This document shows positions 13,401 through 26,400 of a stretch of 64,000 nucleotides of DNA, piece after piece. The stretch covers positions 3,316,719 through 3,380,718 of the forward strand of contig NC_044288.2 of assembly GCF_004027225.2 (NCBI RefSeq), in the 5' to 3' direction. The notes under the pieces are model-generated. The model saw only the letters and a list, made by a program, of their open reading frames with translations. It was not told the origin of the DNA and did no database searches. The position numbers and the translations under genes are program-made. Origin of the DNA: Strigops habroptila (lineage: Eukaryota > Chordata > Aves > Psittaciformes > Psittacidae). Numbering within the stretch: position 1 is the stretch's first letter; every line of letters begins with the position of its first letter.

Positions 13401-16116
13401 CACAGAGCCATCGTGGCCCTCGTGGTGCAGGGGGGGAGCTAAGCCCACAAAAAAGCTGCAAGCCTGTTGAAATGACTGCAGAGTGATGCCTAGAGGCATT
13501 CCTTTCCCCAAGGTTTTAGGAAAGGGGAGGCTGGAAACCTGCTTCTCGGCTAGAAAGCTGTCACCATGGGGTCAGAGACTTGAAGGGGACAAAAAATGCC
13601 CATCTACATAGAGAGATGAAGAGAATCAGCTTACCACATGGGACTCATTTGCTTGGATAAGATTTATCTGCAGATTAAGGTGATTTAACATCCATAGCTC
13701 CGTATGTGCTGGATGCCTATCCTCCCATCAGAGTCAATAGAGATCTTGTGTGCAATTCAGTTATTTAAGCATTTGTTTCATTTGGAACATCCTGAGGGCA
13801 CCCAAGACATGTACAGTGGCCTGGAAAATGTGACACAAGATCTCAGGAGAACAGTTCTCTTCTGGAAGGACATTAGGAGTCCATGAGAGCAATCTTAGGG
13901 CAATTAGGTTGTACTAGCTATCTATACATGAGCAACCACATTGAGCTTCTCACCAGTAGCCAGTGGAGATCTGGTGACCTTTCTGCTCACCAAAGTGGAC
14001 CCTGAGAGTTTGCTTTGCCTGTGACCTGAATATGTCCTTGTGAGCAGAGCACTGGGGCTGAGAGCGGAGATGAGCTTGGTTGTGGACTTGGTGACAGACT
14101 GGATCATCAGTGCCTCCCAGGGGTGTTCCGCAGGGCAATAGCAGCAATGGAAGAGTTCATGGGTTTGCAACCATCACAAACCAGTCCTAATGATGGAGTG
14201 GCACTGGGCGGCCCCTGGTCTTTGCATGGAGACACACAAACCCCTTGGCTGTGTCTCACAGGGTTTGCATGGTGGGATCACCCAGAGAATGCAGTGCCCT
14301 GGTGGATGTGCCAGTGTGATTCCTAGTTGAACTTCTTATGAGTTACACTTTCTTTCCCCTCTCTCTCCCCTCTTAGCGGAGTCCCTCCTTTTCCTTGCCT
14401 TTCTCATGCTGCTGCCTACCTTCTGGTTCTCCCATACAGAACAAAACACTTCTAACTCAGAGCCCCGGGAATTCACACAGACCACTGTCTTCCCATCTCA
14501 CCTCTAGGCCGAGCCGGTTTAATGATGCAAACATCACAAGCAGCAAAATGATTTGCAGCATCACAGAGCAGCATCACTTGCACGATGTTGCTCTGCCTGT
14601 AGATGTTGCTGTGGGCTGCAGCTTGCTGCTGCCCATGGCCTGTTCCTGGTTAATAAGGTATACAAAGCTTGGATGCTATGGGAAACAAATTGCCTGTGTC
14701 TTTACAGAGGATGTGGTTGTCTTAAATCAAGGCTGGTTTTTTAAGGCTTTTTCTGATTTTAAGCAGCAGAGCAGACATCCTTCTAGCATTTCCAGAAAGT
14801 CTTAGGAGCATCTACAGTTATTGTTTGCAATGGGAATTTCTTTATTACAGTTTAATTCATCCTTATCTGAGGGTCTCAGTGTAGATTCCTAAATATCCTC
14901 CATGGGAGAAATGAAAGTACATCGGCCTAGGTGCCAGGGCACTGTTTGGGTTTTATAAAGTGCAAAAGCACAGCAGGATGAACACCTTATCCCAAAGGGG
15001 AAGCTCAACAGATGCTTGGGACCAGCTGGGGAGGAGAAAGGAATCGTTTATCCAGTGTCAGATAAGGAACTTTTCCCTGGAAAGATGTGGGGATTTAATT
15101 CAGACACAATTCCCTCTGAAGTGCCAAACCCAAATGCCACCCCTCCTGCATCTCCTCAGACTGCGCACTGTGCCACAGCCACAAACCTGAGAGGAGTCTG
15201 GCTTTTCAGAGGCAAATCCAGATGCAGCTGGAATCAAAATCCCCAAGTTTGGGTGCCGTACATACTGAACAAGAGATGCTTTCTTTCAAGCCAAGCGGTT
15301 GGATGATCTCTGCATTCATTACCTTGGAGGGATGGTTCACTTAGGACTTTTATTTTTCCCTGTGATGGAAAGACAAGACGGGTCCCATATCTGTTATAAG
15401 CTCCACATTGCCTAATGAAGGGATATTATGAAAGCACACGCTTGGGGAAGGAGATGGGTGCTCGCCAGTACTCTTCCTCCTAAAGATTTTGCTTCAAGTA
15501 ATGAAAAAAGCCTCCCAGAGACAGTTTGTTCTCCTGATCAGAATCCAGGTGCCATATTTACATTTTGTCTGAAATTAATTCAGTCACATCTTTCAAATGC
15601 AAATAACCAAGAAAGAAATAGCCCTGGATTATTGGGGAAAGCATATATATATGTATAGATATTTTATCCCTTAATGAAATAATGCAGATAATTGTTTGTG
15701 TGCTATTTGTACACATTCACAGCTTAGTGAGAGGGAGAAACGCTCTTTCTTCTCATCTTTAATAAACACTGAACACTGCTATTGACCCGAGCTACTAATT
15801 CTGCCATTAAAAGCAGGTGCTTAATCTCATTTCTATTTTTCCTGGTTAGCTTCTCATTAAAAAAATATGCTTAAGACAGAATTAATCAAGTATTAGCAGC
15901 GTGTTTGGAAAACATGACCAAAACAGAGCAGAATCTACTTATTAGTGCATTATGCTCAGCCCTGCAAGAGAGTCATCTATTGTAGGCACTCGGCTCTTTC
16001 CATGGAAGCTCACTTGGAGGCACAACAGAACTTGTGTTTGCTTTTCACGTGGATGTCGTGTTTAGTAAAATTCACTTATACATTCAGCAGCAGCTTGGCG
16101 TGTTTTGGAAAGGAAA
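7463..16116. other. Intergenic sequence, no recognised gene
   Basis: This is unique AT-leaning sequence with no supported gene. Two stretches rich in homeodomain-type cores stand out: 9179-9228 (caattataa, ccaatcacaattaaatt) and 15540-15900, which includes a perfect octamer ATGCAAAT at 15597-15604. Both look like non-coding regulatory sequence rather than repeats, but conservation cannot be judged here. Confidence 0.5.
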
Positions 16117-16212
16117 TTATCAGCCATTTATCCCATTTGTGGAAACTGAGGCAAAGGAAAGGGAAATGATCTGCTCTCAACCACCAGGTTAGGAAGCATT
16201 GCTGCCGGGGGC
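16117..16212 (+). repeat. MIR-like ancient SINE remnant
   Basis: The order attatcagccatttatccca, then ggaaactgaggcaaagg, aaatgatctgctctcaa and gcattgctgccgggg parallels the MIR core (ccattttacag, gaggaaactgaggca, agtgacttgccca, ggcagagctggg). Divergence is strong, as expected for an amniote-age SINE in a bird. Confidence 0.5.
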
Positions 16213-19200
16213 TCTCCTGCCTGCTGCCTCCTTAAAGAAGGATCAGTTTTTTCCCTTCAATCACCTAGAAGCACAGCAGGTTGGTTCTGATTGGATGTGC
16301 TTTGCTAAGCAGATGCCTTTTAACACAATGCACCTGTAATATTTGGCAACCAAACAAGTCCCAGGTTCCTTGGATCATTAGTGGGAATGGGTGCCTTGTA
16401 CCTGGCCACTCTGGGGAGGTTTCAGGGCACATAACGTTCCTTGTACTTGGGAATACCTGGGGCATTTGGCAGAGAAACAAACACATTCTACTTTGCAATG
16501 ACAGGGAAATGTGGCAGTAAATAATGTTCTGCTGTCTGGAGAAGGTATCAAAAGAAAAAGTGGTAAAAATACAGTGGGTTTGGCACCTGGATTTCCTTGG
16601 AGCTGCAAAGCAGGATTCAGCAGTCTTGGCACAGTGGCATCGGTGCTTAGCTTTGGACAATCCAGGTAAGTGCTTCTGGCTGCCCATGCCTGTGGCTGCC
16701 CAACAGCTCATGGTAAGCTCAAACATCTTATGCTCCTTTGGGTGCCTGTAATATGTATCTGCTTAGAGTGCTGCTATGGGTGCTCTCATGGAAATCCAGG
16801 TGCTGGGGAGGAACAGTGGGGGTTCCTTGGCTGGTGTCCTGGAGGATGTGATAGGAGAAGTGGCAACCAGCATCGTGCAAACAGATGTAATGACACAAAG
16901 GCACGTGAGTTTGTTGGCAGTTGTGTCTCACCACATGTGGACCAAAAAAGCCACTAAAAGGGTCAAAGATGATGAGCAACTTTTGGTTTGACTCACCTCA
17001 GCCATGCAGACTGCCAGAGCCTGGTCAATGTGAAAATACCGAGGTGTTTAGGTGGAGAAACATGTGTGAGGGCTCTGCTTGTACCTGGCTGTGGCATTTG
17101 TGTATGTCAGGGCACAGGTGCCCTTGGAAGGCACAGAATTTTATTTATTCAAGTTTGCAAACATTAGTCCAGATGTTTTCATGGCAAAACCAGGGTCTTG
17201 GGATCCCCAGAGCAGGGCTGTCCAAATGACTGCTCAGAAAATTAAACCCAAGAGCATGTTCTGTTTGTTAAAATGAAATCATCTCCATTTTCTCACCTAA
17301 CCTAAACATTCCGGTTTGATCTGACACAACTTTCTGTTCCTTTGCTTTTCCTTTTGAACAAAATGTTTTGCCATCCTTGGTGTGAGAACTTCAAGACTTA
17401 TTTCCCTTCAGTGAGAGCAGGAGAAGATGTTTCACCCTATCTCAATTCTTCCAATTGTTTTTCTGAACCGACCTATTTGATGAATACAGCTCAAGTTGGC
17501 AAATGTTTTCTATCAGCTACTGCTTATTATCATCAGCAAATAAGCTCATCACATGAGCTAATTTGCCAAGTCTGTTTGGGAATCCTGACTTGCCTGTTGC
17601 TTCTGCCCTGATGGTTAATAGCAGCCATGTGAATGTGCCCTGACTTTCAGCAGAAAGGTAATAGGTTTTTAATGTCACCACAGCTGAAGGTGAAACCAAT
17701 GCATTTAATTTGTCTTGGAATGGGGCTAGCTAGGAAAAGGAAAATATGAATCCCGCCAGGGACTTTATGATTTCACTCTGTGCCAGCGAGGACCTGGATT
17801 CCTCAGAGGGTCACTCACTTCATCCTTAATACCTGGTGGCAAATGAGAAATCCCAGGAGTGCAGGATTATTCCTATAAATGAAGTTTCTGTGGAAGAGGT
17901 TGGCAACTCCAGTATTGGCTCACTCATCCTGCAGGTTCACCACAGTGCTGGGGGAGTGCAGGATTGGGATTGGCCAACAGATGAATCTTTAAATAAGGCA
18001 TTAAAAGAAAAATGGAGTTAATTTAGTTGGTAGACAAGAAATAAACATTTCAGTGTAGCCAGAGGCTCACTGATGTCTCTATCAGATCTGCCCTAGACTG
18101 GAAGTATGTGATGGGGACATGGTCTTTCTCCACATTTAAATTAGTAGCAATTAGGCACATTCAGTCAAGGCAGGTGTCCTTCACATCTATCTGCTCTGTT
18201 TGAATATCTTGGCTATCCCAAAGCTTTCCCAGTGGTACTTGGTGCCTTTCCTGAGGCAATTCAGCTGAGCACTCACTGGCAGTTGTGGGGTCATGGATGC
18301 CAGGGCCAGTTCAGTAGCCCACACAGTGTCTACTGCTACTAGAGACAGCTTAGGGCCATCCTGCTCCTATGGGAGATGAGTGCTCTATGTCACATTTGCC
18401 ATCCCCATGCAGATACCTGAGCATCTGAAATGGATCCAGACACCTCTGGTTCAGCAAAGGTGTTGATCTTTAATTGGAACTCAAACACTGACCTGTAGAC
18501 ACATTTATGATCCTTTGGAGACAAATTTCAGCCACTCTAAAACATGTAAGAGGATGCTATGAGATTCAGGAAATGCATTTGTATTTTGGGATCTCACAGT
18601 GTTTTTCTGACGCACCCAGCCAGGCTAACCCTGAGACTGAAAGCTACCCTACAGCATGCCTGAACCATGTTGTCTGCCACTGTCTGACTGATCGCAGACA
18701 CCTCCAGTAACTAGACCTGGGCGTTATGTCTTACCCTTTTCCTTCATTACCTCCCTTATTTATGCTTACAGCCCCCCCACACAGAAAGAAGACATTCAGC
18801 TCCACAATGGGGCTGGATCACAGGCTGTTGCAATTCAGGTTGCTAAGACACTACCTCAGAAAACTTTCAGGAAGGAACAAAAGTGAGATCTGTTGATCTA
18901 TCTCTATCAGGACCTTTCCCATAGATAGATGAACAGGAAACCGTATGGTCACAAGACAGTTGCATGCTTTCTGCAAGCGCAGGGGACTTTCTCTACTGAA
19001 CATTGCCTTCCTTCAAAATACTTCGTGCTGCAGGAGCAGTTCTTACTCTTGCAGTCCAAGGACACATTTGCCAAACACTTCAGCTGCTCACAGGGTGAGC
19101 TGGGGTGAAGAATGCTTGATCTGAGCTGACCCTGGCGTGAGTGATTTGACTGACCCAAAGAAATATAACTCAGTCCAGCAGTGGGAAGAAAAAAGTCCTG

Positions 19201-20364
19201 GGAGAGGAGCCAGGAGCTTTGCAGCAGGCTCATCACACAGGCCTCACTGAAAACGGGTTTTCTTCTTGTGATGTTGTGTGGAACGCCTGCCCTTGGAACC
19301 TGCAAGCCAGAATGTTTCATAATATTAGTTTTCCTGCTGCAAGGACAGAGAGTGCCATTTCTCTTCCAGGTTGTTTTCTGAACTTAGATCCACGCTGAAA
19401 AGCTGCTAAGTAGCTTGCTAAAATTCACAGGCTGCGTTCTCCTTTGTGGTGTTGGTGCAGTCTGAAATCAGTGCATTAACACTGGGCTTACAGTGAGGGT
19501 AATGGAACAGCAGTTTTTAGTGCACCAGGCCAAAATCGTTTAATGGAACGTTTGTGTTATGTATGTCCAGGATGTGATACCTGCCTTAGAGCAAGCATCA
19601 AACTTTTAGACAGGTTAAATAAGGTGAGATGAATCCTATAAGTAATGTTTCTTAATGGGATCCTTTAGGATCAAGATACGAGTCTTTATGATTTCATTAT
19701 GGCTGTTGCTCCCTTTCCGGTATCTTTTTGGTATCTTTGACTTCTGCCAACATTTTATGCTTATAAAAATCTTTTCATTATTGAATCATTTTACAGATAT
19801 TAAGAGTGTGTGGCCTCACACCATGTCTCAACCTTTAGATCAGCTATACTTCACTGGCTTCAAAGCAAAATCAGGCACCCTGCTAATTTCATAATGACTC
19901 TGAGATAGCTGAATGCTGTAGGGCCCTTTCTGCTGTCAGGGCTAATTAGGACTAGAGATTGGACTATGTCAGGTCTGAAACTGCAGTAAAAAGCCTGAGG
20001 TTTCCAAACCTGAATTATATTGTAATATTCAGAGTAACCATCTAAATTTAACCACTGCTGAGACTTGCACAGACAGAAGAGGCAGCCTGCAACCTAAAAA
20101 TTCTAAAATCCAGGAATTTCAAGTGAATCTGGTATGGTGCTGATGTAAGTCTGGTTCTTCACAAAAAACCTGAAGCAATTAAAACCCCCCACACGACTTC
20201 AAACGCTGCTTGACATCTTCAAAATAGATCTTCAGCAGCCTTCCCACATTTGGGTGTGGGTATGACCTTCAAAGCTTGCTCTCCCACCACAGTAGTTATC
20301 TGCACTCCTAAGGGTGGAGGAAGTCTCAGTCTAAATCTGAAGTTTATGGCTTCACCCTGTAGTT
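16213..20364. other. Intergenic sequence, no recognised gene
   Basis: No supported coding exon, RNA gene or nameable repeat is visible. Open frames on both strands near 16265-17000 overlap each other and show no family resemblance. Confidence 0.55.
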
Positions 20365-20427
20365 ATAGAATCATAGAATAGTTAGGGTTGGAAAGGACCT
20401 TAAGATCATCTAATTCCAACCCCCTGA
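20365..20427 (-). mobile_element. CR1 LINE 3' terminal fragment, very short
   Basis: Only about 63 bp remain, in minus orientation: the tail (atagaatcatagaatag), ggttggaaaggaccttaaga and the start of the next block (tcatctaattccaacccc). After that the sequence no longer follows the usual CR1 3' UTR. It may be a different CR1 subfamily or a severe 5' truncation. Confidence 0.88.
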
Positions 20428-23400
20428 ACACACAGTTAGCCGCACACAGGGTACTTCAGGTTTTTTCAACATTCAGTTTGCAACTGCGTGGTGTGAGGAG
20501 GAGGGTTAGAGCTGAAGCAGATCAAAACAGGTACCAAAATATTCCTATAAGCTCATGGGAAAAGAAACCATCAAGTTACTCAAGCTCTTGATTACTACTT
20601 CTTCTGAGGACAGAAGTAAAACACAGCAGAGTGCTTAAAATATCTTGCCTGCTCTATGTTGTGTTCCTTCTTTTCAGCCAAGTGCATTAAAGGGAAATGT
20701 GGCCCAAAAAAGAACCTCTATCTGAGGATAGTTCAAGGGAGGGGCTTCACCTGTGCATTGGAATTCTCTCTTTCATGATAATCAGGACAAATATAATGGA
20801 GGTTGTCAAGTAGCATAGTAGCAAGTTCATCATGGGAATTTCAAGCCCCTTCTTTGATCCGGTCTTTGCACTACAGGAGTTCATTCTTACAGTTTGTTCT
20901 GTCTACAAGGACATTTTAACTAGAGGTCGAGAAACTGACATCTCCAGGGGTGCTCAGTAACTCCATGTGAGAAAGACTGAAGTATATGACCTCTCTCTAT
21001 CTTATTATTGTCATGAAATGAAGTTATGCTCATTATGTCATGCTGGCTATCTGCAGGGTTCTTCCATGGTGTTTCCTGCCCCACCACCCTTTTAGTAGCC
21101 ATTCAGTGGATGTGTGAGTCACAAAACACAGAATTACCTGTAGGAGTGCAGGTACTGGCTTCTTATCCCTGGAAGCCCAACAGGTGTTGTGTGGCAATCC
21201 TTTTTCTGCTAAAGTAAAACCTGAAAACCTTGAAATTGGCCCCAAACATAAGACTTTATGTTGTTTGGTTTGGTGAGCCACTGTTCTGGTAGTATGACCT
21301 TTGCTGCAGGAAAGTTGTGTAGGAGGTGTTATGCCGTGGTCTGCTGGGTGTGAAAGGATCCAGCCCCACATGCACATCTGTGGATGAGGGTGCACAGTGC
21401 CACTGGTTTTGGAGTGATACACAGCTCTGTGCTCATGCACTCATGAGGAGGTTGTCTCCCTTGCTGCAGCCACACATCAGTCCACTGCATTATAAGAACA
21501 AGTGTGTATCCAGCCATGTATCTGACATGGGCCAAAACTAGCTTCCTAGGAGAGCACAGGAACAGAACATGGCATTTTACAATGTACAGCCATTCTCAGC
21601 TGAAAGACTTTTTTCACCTAAAGTATTCTTTTACATGTTTAATAACCCTTTATGGATTTCTGTCTTCTGCACTTGTCCATCCTTCCCTACAAACTCATGG
21701 CAACCTATGGCAGGAACTTTACAGCCTAATTCTGTGTCAGGTTATTCACCTTTATAATGAAACATCTCCTTTGCTTTGTTTTGACTCTGCCTTCTGCTAC
21801 CTTGGTGTCATAACCTCTGGCCTTCTTTTTGGATTAGGCACTGAATGATCAATTCTTGTATACCTTCTCCATGCATCTCGTGACTCCTTCCTGGGCAGCA
21901 TGGTAGCTGTGCTTGAGCTATCCGTGAGGTAAAGAGGGCTCTGATGTGTGCCAACAATGTGATCATGGCTTCTCCCTGGGCAATGCTAGATAATTCTAGC
22001 ATTAGAATAATATTCTAATTAGAGTAATAGAGGGCTTAGGGATCATCATAGACTCTGAGAGAAGTAGGGTTGAAGAGACATTATATAATGCATGCAGTTG
22101 TGGACTGACCAGCAAGAATGTGTTCCTCTTGCATGCAGGCAGGTGTGAGAAGGTGATAATTCTTCCTGTAAATAGGTTTATTATGAAAACAAGGTGTCCA
22201 AAAGCCCCTTCCAGGCATACATAGTGACTGATACAAATTCCCCTTTGTGCGACTGTGGGTTGGTTTGCAAAAACATCTTCCTCATGCACGTAAGGAGACC
22301 ATATCCCCAAGAGATGTGTGTTCTTGGACCAGTGTTTGCATTTCTAGGACATTTTTCTATTCCCACAAATCCCTGTGGGAGCACAGATGTGATCAGTTGG
22401 GATCTGCACAGGCTAGTGTGTTAGAGGCACAAGTCCTATGAAGGAAAAAACAAGCAGCCCTTCTCTGAGGTTTCATTCATCCCTCTCAAAACGCCTGTGA
22501 ATATGCAAGCACATTGGAGACCGGGGCTGTTGTTTTCCTTTGAGTGTGCCCAGAGAGGCTGTTGATAAACATTGGCAACTACTTCCCAGGTCTGAGCTGG
22601 AAAACAGTTTGTACCTATGGACACGATGCATAAAGCCTTTGGGACCTAAAGGTAAAAGCTTACAGGAAAGCACAGCACCATTTCTCAGGTGCTTGGAAAG
22701 CCAGGGCGACTTCCAAACTGTGCTCACTCTGATGTAAAAAGGCAGAAAGGCAGGAATCCCAGGTCAATGCAATACTTAGATGCCTGAGAGATTTTAGGGT
22801 TCAGTTTCTTGTTGCGTTGGGTTTGCATCACATAATGTATTTTAATGCAAGGAGTAGACAGGAACAAATGTGACGTGCTTACTTACTTCATAGGAGTACA
22901 GAGTTACTTAACCCATAAGTAGATTTCTTACTTCATCATACCAAATGGCCAGACACTTCAAAAGTAAGGAGCAAAATGCAGTTACTAGCTCTCCATAACA
23001 AAATCTAAATTCAGTGTAAAGCAGGAGGACAGAATGTATTTGTTCACTGGTGTGTATATATAGCCTGGAAGAAATATTCTAAACCCAGAAACCTCATTCT
23101 AAAACTAACAAAGATACTGATTCTAAACCTTGAAGTCTATTCCAAAAAAATACTAGAGCAAAAATAGTTATTAATGGGCAAAAGTTTTTATTAGCAATAT
23201 CCAGGGTGTGTAAAATAATCAAGAGCCATGTCTTACCTTACAGGGACATGACACAGGAAAGGGAGGGAGAAGTCTCTGAGGTGTTTCTGGTTGCAAAGCA
23301 GGTTAAACAGCATTTGAAAAACTGTCAATTGCTTCTTCTGCCTTCCACAGAGAATGCATCTAGGGAGCTTTGCCAGGTCAAATGTGTGATCCAGCAAAGT

Positions 23401-26400
23401 TTTCTCTCTGCACATCAGGTAGTAGAGCTCAGACATTCCATGTAACTTACCTCTCATGCAGGTATTGAATGATCTTCAGGAAAGTGCTGTCCATGGACCC
23501 AGCAGACCAAGCTTTGTGCATTGCCAGAAGCATTGGAGTTCAAGCCTTTAGTCTCTTTGGGGATTCACTGAAATGCACAAACATGCCTCCATCTCTTTGA
23601 ACTGGCACAAAATACGTAAATAATTCAATAGCTGGCAGGAAGGCAGAGCCTGCAGGGAAACAAAAATGGGCACTGGCTCTTCTGAAGAGTCACAGAGGTG
23701 GAAAACAGGCTAATTCATGTTAATCTATTTTAAGGACACTTAAACCACTAAGCTAACTTCTCACTGATAAACACGTTCACTGACTAAGGTATTTGGTGAA
23801 ATGCTCCAGCGCTGCTCATGGTGTGCTGTGCAGTGCAATGCCTGTGGGACGTGGTCAGTCCAGCCAGGTAGAGAGCTTCAATTTGGCAGCCTTTAGGTCG
23901 AGACCGCTTATTTCATGGAGGGTTATTTGGGGTGACTTAGGAGCATGCCAACTATGAGGAGCCATGTGCTTATAGGGCACATGGGTGCTATCCATTGCAC
24001 GTGCCCCGGGAGACACATCAGGGTTCCACCTTAAGGACCTGAAGCTTTGGAGATGGTACAGATAGAGAGCTAAGGACTCTGTTCCTGTTGACATCAAAAG
24101 CCAGTTCTAGTCCATGCTTGCTCTCCTTTCTGAAAGTGGGGAATAACAGCACGCAGTGTGGGGAGTGCTGCGATGCAGACCACAGCCAGATACTGGAGCA
24201 CCAGGCTTGGACTTCCCAATCAGGCCACACACCAGCTTGGAGCTGGTAAAGATAATGTGATTGCTTTATCTGTATCATTATAATAACTGGTAGCCTCCAC
24301 TCCAGTAAAAGAATGTCACTCTGTCTGGCACCAACATCAATCAATCTGGCATGCTTAATCAAAAAGCTGATAGTTAGAGCTATACCTAATTTACAGCTTG
24401 ACCGCAACTTTCATTTGATGGTGATTCTTGAGTCCTTGTCTTGTACTTAAAGCTTTTTCTCTAAAAATTATGTATGTTTTTTTCTCTCTCTCTCACTTCC
24501 ATCCCACTTGTTTACTTTAGATATTATCCTTTTCTATATTTAATGCTCAGGGGAGAAAAGAAGATAATTCAAAACGGGCAGATTTTTTCACACTATTTCC
24601 ATCCCTGTGAAAGAACACAATTCACAGATTATTTTTTAATCTTAGTGGTTTTGAACATGAAATTATAAGGTGTTATAAGCCAATTCTAGTTGATTCCAAA
24701 GGACCAAACAAACCCTGAAGTCTTTCTGAAGTACAGAGAGATCCCTTTGTGACCAATAGTGCTTTGTGGGCTCATGAAAAGCATAGAAGAAACACTGACT
24801 CCAAATGCATCCAAAATACATCATATTTAAAACATGCCGAGGTCCCCTGTGCCTGAATTACTGAATCAGAAAATCTCTGCTTTGCATGACAGGAGACGGT
24901 AGAGCATGTAATAATACAGACCATTGCTTGCCAACAAGTACAGGAACCTCCTGTAAGAACTGTTGTAAATTTGGCTGTTAAAGTCAGTGGGATAGCTCCA
25001 GCACAAATAAAATCCCAATATTGCAGTGTCAGCCTAAATCTCTGTTTGCACAGAATCCTGTTTTGATCAGGGATGTTGATGCCAGCGGAATGAATCACGA
25101 TCTAAGCCAAAGTGAGTGAGATCAGAAGTAAAAGGCAAGGCAAAAACAAACACTTGAGTCAGTTCAGGACTATCTGCCTCATTTCAGATCATGTTTTCCC
25201 CACAAACAGACTCCTGTAAAATTCTTGTTCAGTCAGTGCTGTATCTATGCACACAGAGTTAACTCCCATGTTTTCTTAGTGTTGTTACATTCTGGGAATG
25301 CAAGATGAATTTTCAGCTAGAGATACAGAAGCAATAAAAGCTGTGAGAATTCATGGCAAGGCCAAGAGCTGATTTCAAAGCCTCAATATTCCAACCCCTG
25401 TCATTCGTTCAGGAGTCTGCAGCCAGAGTTCTCACCTCACCTACTTGCAAAGCATAATTGAAGCATGAAAATTAGACGGGTTTGGTGAAATGTTGAAGTG
25501 TGTCTGTAAACCTGCACACTGTACTGTAAATCAAGAGCTTTGCTTCTCCCTTTCTAGTGCGTTTAGCATGTTTTGCTCAGCACGGGAGTGTCGCGTTCCC
25601 ATGGGATGCCAAGTCACATGAAGATGGAAGGGGATAGAAGGAAATGTGGAGGGGAGACCCACAGCAATGGGGAGGTTTTCCTGTGCAGGTTGCTCTGACT
25701 GTGGCCACAGCTTCTCCCACCCTGGGACCTCACATGTCAAATGCAGCTGGTTGGTAATCCAAAAGCTTGTGTCTGCCATGTCCAGATGTGGAACTGGAGC
25801 TGCAGTTGGAAATAGGCCATAGAAAAAGGAGACAAAAAGGTTTCCCCTGGTGGAGCACTCCTGTTTTGGGAGCCAGCATCTGAATTGCTGTAACTCGGTT
25901 TCAGACTCTAGTGAGATACAGATGAAGCGCTGGGAAGAACAAGGAGGAGAGAAACTCAGCAGCCCTCCAAGAGACGGTATCTAAATTTAAGAATCCTGCA
26001 AATGGAAGGAGACAACAGCCTGGAAATAGATAAGGAAGGAGCCCTTGGGAGAAATGTCTGTAGATTTTAATCTCTGCATGAGTAAATGGGAGAAGCTTTT
26101 AGCTAGCATCAGAAAACGGAACAAAGGAGAAAAGCTGGCCATAGCTGTTGACAACAGTACCAAAGATGTTGGGGAGAGGAATGGAGATGACACAGATGAT
26201 GGGATCATTGATCGATAGCCGGGGATCAGTGGCAGGTAAAACTGGAGACCTTACCAAAACTGCCTCCAAAACATCTTTGCTTCTGTCCACAGGTGGAACA
26301 ACACTGCAAACATACATCTACCTTTTCTGTATTATTTCCAAGACTGAGAGCCTAAGGAAGCCCAGGCAATGACTGGGTACAAAAATAGGTACAAAGATCA

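Noticed and set aside
16265..16726. 153-codon minus-strand open frame
   Set aside because: Several frames on both strands are open over the same bases, and none resembles a protein family.
22030..22085. Possible decayed CR1 3' end (catagactctgagagaag, then ggttgaagagacatta)
   Set aside because: Only loosely similar to the CR1 tail and ggttggaag block; too short and diverged to call.
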